Part shown: in pieces, positions 56,850 through 64,000 of the stretch
Position numbering within the stretch: position 1 is the first letter of the stretch
Layout: every line of letters starts with the position of its first letter
Source of the DNA: Cordia subcordata
Lineage: Eukaryota > Streptophyta > Magnoliopsida > Boraginales > Cordiaceae
DNA: 64,000 nt
Assembly: GCA_028554755.1 (NCBI GenBank)
Contig: JAPTOF010000005.1
Span: forward strand, 3,558,501-3,622,500
Direction of reading: 5' to 3'
The notes under the pieces: generated by a model
Told to the model about the DNA's origin: nothing
Databases searched by the model: none
Seen by the model: the letters and a program-made list of their open reading frames with translations, nothing else
Position numbers and translations under genes: made by a program

Positions 56850-59707
56850 ACAATCAAGCTGTTAATGAAAGGATCTCTATCACTTTACCTCCATTATCAA
56901 CAATAGAAAAGAGGATGACTAGGACTTCCTTTCCGGTTCCTATCTCCGCTAAAGTAGGTTCTAATGCCTCCGATGAAGGATCAAGAGCAATATCTCTTGA
57001 CCCTTTATCGTTGACATTGGGGCATCAAGAGATGGAAGAGCAGGAGTCGGGGCCACAAACTCCATAGGAGCAGTTTTTGGAATGACATCCTCAGGATGCG
57101 TAGGGATCATTTCCTCAAGAATAGCCTCGACCAAGGATTCCAAAGGGAGTGAGAATCATCTTTGAAGTAGTTCTAAGGCCTTTTAGGTGCCAGCCTCGAT
57201 ACCACTTTCATATTAAATGGCAGCCTCTTCGAATAGCTCTAAAGTATACTCCGCAGAAGCCTTGTACTCTTTGATGGCAAAGTCTTAGGCTCCTTAGAGT
57301 TGATGCTCTAACTCGACGACTCAATAGAGGGCAGTATCTCTTTCTTGCAGTAAAGTCTTCCTTTCCTACTCCAATTGAGAAATACGCTGGGATATCTTCT
57401 TCCTGTCATTCTTGAGCCTCTTTGCCCTCTCAGTCAGCTGCTTGAGGGCTAACCGCTGCCTGCTGGTGACCGCCTCAAGAGCAACGACCCGATCGTCCCT
57501 TTTTTTGATCTCCTTTTCCTTAACCCTCAATGCCTCAGAATACTAGTCTTTTAAGGATTGCAACTCATCATGATGGCACTTCAGGGCGTTCTTCTTGTAG
57601 GTCTAGAGCCCCTGGAGCTCTTTTTTCAGCCTTTCAACCTTACGAGCTTCAGCGGCATCTAGGGATCGGTTTGCGAGCCGATTGATCGTTTGACGGGTAG
57701 TATTGACTAGGTTTACGAACTCTGCCACAAGCTCCCCTATCTATGTGGGAAAGACCAAACAAGCAAAATAAGTGGCAAAAGAATAAGAAGCTAAGTATTA
57801 AAGTAGAAGAAGATAGGAAGAAAGGGGGAGAAAGTTTTGACCTTGCTATTGACAGTGCCTAGTGAGAGATGGAGCTCAGGGAAATGAGTTGATGTAACCG
57901 GGGTAGAAATATTCTAACTTGGAACCACTAGTGGGATCTTTGGGATCATTCCTGATCTCGATAGAGTAGCGGCGGTAGCAGTTGTTGATGGTGGACGAGC
58001 AGCAGCAGCTGGCGAAGAAGCCCCCCCGATTAGTGGCAGTTGTGGTTGGTGACAGTAGCGCTGAGGCAGCGGATGATGAAGTCCCTCTGATGGGAAGGGA
58101 GGATGTTGATGATGGAGATGCAGGAATGAAAGATGAGACTCCCTGATAAGCAGTGCCTCAAGAAGATTCAACATTATCTAAATGCTATACTCTACGACGT
58201 TGAGGGGTCTACAATCTTCGAATTCAGTCGACCTCTCGTCCACGGGATGCTTATCTCTTCGATCCTGGCTGAGGCTTCAGCAAGGATAGCAACCGCCCTT
58301 ATGGATCACTACCCCTTGAGACAGACAGTAAGCAGGAGCTTCTGGCTTGGTGGGTGAGATGCTTGACCAGATTGATCGCTATAATGGGCGGCAAGTTACC
58401 GCCAAACTTCCTCGTATTGAGAAGTTAGTTGTCTTTTCCTTCTGGTCATACTTGAAAAGATGAGAAGCAGGGGTCAGAAAGGCAAACTGTATTATTAAGA
58501 AACAAGTGAAGTATTAAGAGAATTAGACTTCAACCATCAGACGACCATGACAAGAATTATGGATACAATCCTGAAGCTGTGATTCTTTCAGTGGTTTGAT
58601 AATTGGGAAACAAACCCTAACCCTTAGCCTTCAGGGTGTTCTTCTTCCCTCTTAATAAGATTGAGGGCTTTATTAAGTTCCTTCCCAATCCCATGGGTTA
58701 TGTCTAATGTCGTCCACTTGGTGTTCACACCCCACAGGGTGGGAGGGCTGACAAAGACATATTTATTATGCAAGCCCTTATGGCAGAAGGGATTCCCTTG
58801 TGAAATGACTCTGTGGCCCCGAGCTGCGATATAGTACCATCATTTTTTCCAATCTTGAGTGACCAAAACATATATTTGAAGAGGTTAACTATTGGTTCAA
58901 AGTCATTGGCCCTTAGATACAAGTACTATTTGATAAGGACGGCCCATTTGTTGGGACAAAGCCCATAGTAGTTGAGGTATTCTTGGATGAACTCTGAGAT
59001 TGGCAGTCTAAGGGCCATAATGAAAAAGTCCTTCTAAAATGCGATGTCAATATCATCTTCGGCGCAGGTGTATTCTCTTGGATTGGGTAGTCCAATAGTG
59101 TAGTTTTCAGGTGCCCCCAATAGAGTTAGATGTTGGTCAAAATTCCTGGATCAAGGATTGGCTCCTTTTCAAGGGCATTAAAAGAATCTTCATCCTCTCC
59201 GACCGATAAGGCCTCCTCTTCCATAGCGTCTTCTTCAACCACATCCATATCTTCAGTAGGAATCTCACCACCATCTATAGGATCATTGCCGTTAGATGTT
59301 TCAACTTTCTCTCTTTCCATTTTTTGGGCCTCCTCAATTACTGGCAAGTCAGGGGACCCACTACTCTAGACCATTTCACCAATCTCAATAGCTTGGTTAT
59401 CGGGGGAGATAGTTGCAGAATCCCTAATTACCTCTCTCGTTACTGTAGCATGGTCAAGGTCCATCATTATCATTGGGATCCTCGGAGAAAATCTCTCACT
59501 AGGAAAATCTAAAAGGAAATCCTCACCAAAGCTTAAAGCTAGGGCTTCTTCGAGAGTGTTTAGGCTGGTAAGGGTAGAAGTATAGAAAGTCCCTAAGTTA
59601 TCGAATATGCCAAAAAAGTCTAAAGATACTTTAACCCTATAGTTGTCAAGCTTAGGCTCTAATGGGTTATTCTTATTATTGCTGGGCAAATTGGGGAACT
59701 TAGGCAT
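56850..59707 (-). pseudogene. Antisense ORF of the Tat-lineage element (gypsy-type 'transposase' family), decayed
   Basis: On the strand opposite to pol a long decayed frame starts MPKFPNLPSNNKNNPLEPKL at 59707. An acidic region (59347-59126) comes first. Then a globular part (about 59050-58730) shows TMGFVPTN-like and NYYGLCPNKWAVL words, LYLRANDFEPIVNLFKYMFW and SLKIGKNDGTISQLG, resembling the plant 'putative gypsy-type transposon' domain family. A Ser/Pro-rich segment follows, and then a long coiled coil (about 57680-57200) with heptads such as VVALEAVTSRQRLALKQLTE. Function in the family is unknown. Most stops are TAA, TAG or TGA where Gln or Arg is expected. Confidence 0.7.
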
Positions 59708-60311
59708 CTATCACTATAACTAAAATAGAGAAATCACATAAAGTGAAGGAAAAATCACATAAAGCGAAGGAAAAAACACAAGCACATAAAGAACCAGTTT
59801 AGATAATAAAAATAAATGAAAACATAGAACAAAAAGGTATGTATCTGTGATAAAGAGGAATATGTTAGAAGCCTTGAAAAGAGGGATGGATGAAGCTAAG
59901 AAGAGACACCAAGGAAGCCCTTAACAATGGTCGTGAGTAGAAAAGCAATAGAGCAGAGCGCAGAAATTTTGGTGAAGGAGACAGAAAATTCTAGAGTTCT
60001 AAGGAGCGAAATAAGCAGAAAGTAGAGAAAAGAAAGAGATATTTGTATTTATGCCCCACTTGAAAGCATTTGAATTTCAAAAATAAGACGCCAAAGCACC
60101 GGATATGCGAATAGTCGTATCTCTGATGGCGTCTCTATTGTGCATTTCAAAAAAACGCCATAATTACAGTACAGGCACATCGGTTCGTGAAGATCATGAA
60201 TGCACAAAAGAACAATGCGACCCTTGAGCTCGCGCCAAAAAGTCAAAAAATGCCTAAGTATAAGGCTAGATGGTCGGGAAACATTTGGCGATGTCTCAGA
60301 TTAGCACATCC
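59708..60311. other. Tat-lineage 3' non-coding region
   Basis: It lies between the antisense ORF start and the polypurine tract. It would contain any promoter of the antisense ORF. 'tttatgccccactt' and a GA-rich stretch (about 59900-60050) were noticed, but nothing specific. Confidence 0.45.
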
Positions 60312-60324
60312 CCAAAGGGGCTAT
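60312..60324 (+). other. Polypurine tract of the Tat-lineage element
   Basis: 'ccaaaggggctat' directly precedes the LTR start TGATACAGGG, the usual form in Tat elements. Confidence 0.75.
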
Positions 60325-60708
60325 TGATACAGGGTCGAGTCAAACCATGATCCAATAAGAGAAAATGGAGTGCAAGGACGATCTACGCTAAGGTTGTGCC
60401 TGGATTGTTGTAGGATACTACCGATAGAGTAGTATTGACCGACCAACCACGTGATCACCCGACAAGGCTATTTCACCCGAAAATCAGTTAGTACAAACAG
60501 AACATGAGCAACACGAGTCCAGCAACCCCTAAACTATAAATAAGACCTAGTCGTACTAAATGAGGTAACTATTCCATTCCACTCACTCTCTTCTGAAAAC
60601 TTACCTTTTAAAGAAATACTCGGACTTAGGCATCGGAGGTTCTTTGACCGGTACCACACAAGTGCCTAGATTCTATCGAAGATTGTTATCTGGGTTTACA
60701 TAGAATCA
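60325..60708 (+). repeat. 3' LTR of the Tat-lineage element
   Basis: TGATACAGGG ... GAATCA, about 384 bp, aligned with 44161-44571. The two LTRs differ at many scattered sites, so the insertion is old compared with the Athila-type element at 4693-14264. Confidence 0.88.
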
Positions 60709-61063
60709 ACAGGTAAAAAAATAGGGGAGTAATATTTTTATTTTACCTATATAAGCAGATTTTACAAAATAAGTAATTTTTCTTTGCTTATAAGCAAAAT
60801 GGAATACCCTTTTAATTAATCTTTCTGCACATGGTATTGCACACATTTCTTTTCTGCTTCTCTACTAAAGGTAAAAAAGTCATCCTACGTAGGGTTGGCA
60901 GTGGAGCACTACCTCGCTCTGTCCTGTAGGAGTTAGACGGGACGGAGCTAGACCAAGGTTGTTGTTGAAAAACCCTGTAGCAAGGTGGGGTTGGTTTTTT
61001 TGTCCCTACCCCGATACTGAGGCGAGGATGGGGGCGAGGTTTATTGACCTCACCTTGCCCAGC

Positions 61064-61117
<54 letters not shown>

Positions 61118-61130
61118 TATATATATATAT
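61064..61130. repeat. (TA)n microsatellite with a short ACAC interruption
   Basis: Long TA run, 'cacacaca', then TA again. Confidence 0.95.
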
Positions 61131-61209
61131 ATCGATTGATTTATTTATTTATTTATTTTTCCTATACAGCTATATAGTTTATAGTTTGTATATAAGTGCT
61201 ATATTATTG

Positions 61210-61275
61210 GTAAGGCTTTTAGCTTAGTGGTTAAGAAGTTTAATACCACTTTGAAGACCAGAGCTTAAAACTCTG
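61210..61275 (+). repeat. tRNA-like (SINE-type) sequence
   Basis: 'tttagcttagtggttaag' is a good box A and 'gagcttaaaactc' a degenerate box B at the expected distance. Third member of a set with 24525 and 36600. Confidence 0.4.
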
Positions 61276-61609
61276 TTTAATACTTCGTAATTCTTTTTTG
61301 ACTTATTTCCATTAGAGTTTTGGCTCTTTATATATTTTAAGATTATATTTATATTTATAATTTATATAACAACAAAATGCTCAAATTTAATTACAAGGAC
61401 CCATTTGTTGTTTATATTAAAGTTTATATTTATGTAATATCAAATTAAGTATTTAGAGGCTAATAGAACTCTTTTTAACTAATTAATTAATTGTTTTAAA
61501 TTACTAAAATGAATGCCACCCTCTCTTTTCCTTCGTTCCATAAATTCTCATCATATGTTATGCCACATTTTGTCAATTCCTGACGTTCATTTTTCATTTC
61601 ATTGGTAAT

Positions 61610-63512
61610 TGATGTGTTGTGTTTTTATGAGTGTTTGCATTGTTATTTACCTATGTTTAAGAGGTATTTTAAGCTTTGAAAGATGCATTAGTATAGTACA
61701 TATACTAGAGTTAGGCTTAAGTGTAAATAAATGTAGATAATTGAGTTTCTAAGTCAAATGCTATACTAAATGCTTAATTTTTCACCTTAGGTGAGTTATA
61801 GGGTAGAAACGGAGCATGAACGAAGATGAATGATGAAGATAGAAGGGGTATGGGTCATGCGATGAAGGCTAAGAGCAAGAAAGAGAAAATTGAAGGTCAA
61901 CTGGAAAAGCAGGTCGACCTAGAAAAATTGCCTCCAGAGAGGAGCCCATTTTAGCCGATCGACTCCCCTAAGAAGTCGATTGGCGCTAGAGCCTATCGAC
62001 CTAGTGCCAATCGACTCCCCTAAAGAGCCGGTCGACTAGTTAGGTCAACTGGCCATTCCAAAGCGCATCACGATGAAAGTTGATCAAGCTGAAAAAGACG
62101 GGCCAGTCGACCTAGCAGGTCGAGTAGCAGTGCGCAGTAGTTGTTATAAAAGCTTGATTTTTAGCCTTTGAAGAAAGGAGATTTAGACCCCTCATACCCA
62201 CACAAAACCCTATCTACAGTTCCTCTAACACACACACAAACATACACTTTTCACTTATATTCAAGCTTATTTGGAGGGTTTTAAACACTTGGATTGAAGT
62301 CTACTCAAAGATTTTGTACAAGAATACTAGGATGGAAGGGGAGTTTTCTATTCTCTCTTTCATCCTCTTTTATATTATGTTTGAGTAGATTTGTTTAGGG
62401 TGATGATGCTTGTGTAACGGGTTGATTCTATGCTTTTATATTATGGGATTTAATGGCTTAATATATATACATATGCTATGTTCTTCTTGTTTCAATGGCT
62501 ATTGCTCAATACATGTCTAGATGCTTGATAATATGCCTATAAGAGTTGCATATGTATAAATTGAAGTCTATTTGCTACTAAACACCTCTAATCTATTCTA
62601 TAATCATGTCTATGTGTTTTTGTGTGGGTCTTATGAAGTGGCTAATGCTTATATTAATGTCTATGTGTATGTTGCATGCCTAATAGTAAATATGACCTCA
62701 ATATTGCATACATGTTAGCTCGAAAATGCTTTTAATGGTGTAATCCGAGCATGATGATGTTTGGTAGTCGAATAGGCCCTTTATTCATGAATACCTTGGC
62801 CTAGAAAATGTATGAATGCACTAATAGATCAAATCCCACTATAGTGACCCTAGAATGACAAGGCATAATTTAAGGCTAGTCTAAATCGAGTCTTCTTTGG
62901 CTTTAAATCCAACCAATATGTTTCCAGGTAGATTTAGTCGACTCTAGCGACACTAGGTATTGCCTTTAAATCCAGGTAACGGTTTAGGAACTAGGGTAGG
63001 TTTGTTCTAGGCCACCTAGGAAGCTAATTAATCACTTTTAAGGCCTTAGGTCATAAGGACCACGCCATAGCTCTAGGAGGCGTCGCCTAGGGCTAGACCC
63101 ATACCGAGTCCTAGGAGAAATTAGGACACTAATTAAGCAACCTAGTCAAAGAGCAATCGGTAATTGAACTATTCCATGTAATCCCATAACATTTGAGTTT
63201 AGAATCACCTATTAGCAAGTAGACATCACCCTAATCCCTTCCATTTATTAGTTCTTTCTAGATAGTTTATCTCTATATTTTCCATTCCTATAGTGTCGTT
63301 TTATTTTCTTTAGTTAGAACTCCCGACCATCCAAAAATACCAAAAAACATAGTTGGTTTAGGTTTCCTTTTTGGCACTTTTTAGGACATACACATAGAAT
63401 TCATCCCACAACATAGCCTCCCTATAGTTCGACACCCGTTCTTGCACATACTACACTGCATCAATCCATACAATTACAAGTCTTTAGAGTTTGCACTCAA
63501 GAGATGCTATTA
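61610..63512 (+). repeat. 5' LTR of a plus-strand Athila-type element
   Basis: TGATGTGTTG start at 61610, ...CTATTA end (decayed ATCA) at 63512, about 1.9 kb. It is the inverse counterpart of the minus-strand LTRs, with 'ggctttaaatccaacc' and the 'cataccgagtcctagg' region. A cluster of TCGAC-containing repeats lies at 61910-62130. Confidence 0.88.
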
Positions 63513-63518
63513 AGTTCT

Positions 63519-63535
63519 TGGCGCTGTTGCTGGGG
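63519..63535 (+). other. Primer-binding site, tRNA-Asp type
   Basis: TGGCGCTGTTGCTGGGG, complementary to tRNA-Asp apart from two C-to-T changes, six bases after the LTR. Confidence 0.85.
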
Positions 63536-63865
63536 AGGCACGGTGGTTTATATTCTTTGCTTGTGTGTTTTGGTAGTTTCTTTATTTATTTTTCATGCTT
63601 TTTCTTTATAGTTTGTTTAATTTTTTCTTATCTTGCTTCTTGTTTATATTATCTTACTTTGGTACTTTCTTATCTATCTTTGTTTTGTTTTCTTTTGAAC
63701 TATTAAATTTATTTTCAATACTTAGCTTGCCTACTTGTTTAGCTTTATTAGTTATATTTGTTTTTGTTTTTAGTAGACTTTCGAAGTTTATGGCTTATTT
63801 GCTGTAGTCTTAGGATTGTTAAAGTTTTTGGGGTTTAAAGTGGTTGGAGTTAGGATTGTTTGCGC

Positions 63866-64000
63866 ATGCTTGGTAGGAGATCCCTTAGAAATCCCCTAGT
63901 TCTCTTTAATTTCGAACCCAATAGGATTGCTAGATATTTTAGAATTTTAGAAGATCTTCTTGAGGAGATAGCCAATTCCAGTCATCCTTTTAATCCTCCC
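63866..64000 (+). CDS. gag: Athila-type gag, N-terminal 45 codons (partial)
   Basis: It opens with MLGRRSLRNPLVLFNFEP and continues RIARYFRILEDLLEEIANS to the edge. It matches the gag start at 13710 (MLGRRSLRNPLVPLNPEP...) closely. No stop occurs in the visible part. Whether the rest is intact cannot be judged. Confidence 0.85.
   Translation, partial: MLGRRSLRNPLVLFNFEPNRIARYFRILEDLLEEIANSSHPFNPP

Larger units (their letters stand above)
44156..60713 (+). mobile_element. Tat-lineage Ty3/gypsy retrotransposon (with nested insertions)
   Basis: LTRs at 44161-44571 and 60325-60708 bracket a primer site, gag, protease, RT, RNase H, a second RNase H, integrase, an antisense ORF and a polypurine tract. 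The flanks 'gcagg' (44156-44160) and 'acagg' (60709-60713) are a 5 bp target-site duplication with one change. The second RNase H domain and the antisense ORF behind pol are hallmarks of the Tat lineage. A Copia element splits gag at 45206/51830. Without insertions the element would be about 9.9 kb. Many stops show that it is inactive. Confidence 0.88.
60714..61609. other. Intergenic stretch with microsatellite and tRNA-like sequence
   Basis: No gene was seen. It contains a TG/GC-richer patch at 60890-61060, a TA tract and a box A/B sequence, which are listed separately. Confidence 0.5.
63513..64000 (+). mobile_element. Internal start of a plus-strand Athila-type element (partial)
   Basis: Primer site, T-rich leader and the first gag codons. 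The element continues past the right edge. Confidence 0.85.

Noticed and set aside
56771..57067. Plus-strand ORF of 98 codons behind the Tat integrase
   Set aside because: It is opposite to the better supported antisense ORF and has no recognisable domain.

Overview
The window looks like a nuclear segment of a flowering plant, probably a eudicot; the species could not be identified. The plant-type features are two intron-containing genes (a GPI-anchored GH17 beta-1,3-glucanase with an X8 domain, and 40S ribosomal protein eS4 with plant site II and telo-box promoter motifs), Athila, Tat and Copia retrotransposons, a PIF/Harbinger transposon and an NLR resistance-gene fragment. Base composition is AT-rich and most of the DNA is decayed mobile elements.

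Layout. 1-14.3 kb: a pile of Athila-type Ty3/gypsy elements. The 5' LTR of a minus-strand element (89-1996) runs off the left edge. Next comes the 3' end of a plus-strand element (about 2942-3716), cut by a minus-strand LTR (3717-4692), which is itself cut by a nearly full Athila-type element (4693-14264, minus strand, 5' LTR truncated). 14.3-16.1 kb: a small Copia gag relic and a MITE-like repeat. 16.3-20.9 kb: the glucanase gene, minus strand, two exons and a 3.1 kb intron. 21-29.5 kb: AT-rich intergenic DNA with a Tourist-like MITE, tetranucleotide repeats, a tRNA-like element, a diverged 0.55 kb direct duplication and a possible Helitron end. 29.5-36.4 kb: a truncated Athila-type LTR, a two-ORF PIF/Harbinger element (about 30.8-35.8 kb) and an NLR pseudogene fragment. 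37.3-38.1 kb: a hierarchical minisatellite. 40.8-43.8 kb: the eS4 gene and its promoter, minus strand. 44.16-60.71 kb: a Tat-lineage Ty3/gypsy element (plus strand), interrupted by a Copia element (minus strand), which is interrupted by an Athila-type solo LTR; target-site duplications can be read at all three levels. 61.6 kb to the end: the 5' LTR, primer site and first gag codons of another plus-strand Athila-type element.

Only the glucanase and eS4 look like intact cellular genes. They are unrelated in function and not co-regulated in any visible way. The retroelements are inactive. Their reading frames are broken mainly by stop codons one C-to-T change away from Gln or Arg codons (or G-to-A from Trp), as expected for DNA silenced by cytosine methylation. 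No clearly new biological system was found. The observations most worth checking are a glucanase with Gln in place of its catalytic Glu, the antisense ORF of the Tat element, the hierarchical repeat at 37.3-38.1 kb, the palindrome-based repeats inside the LTRs, and the deamination signature.
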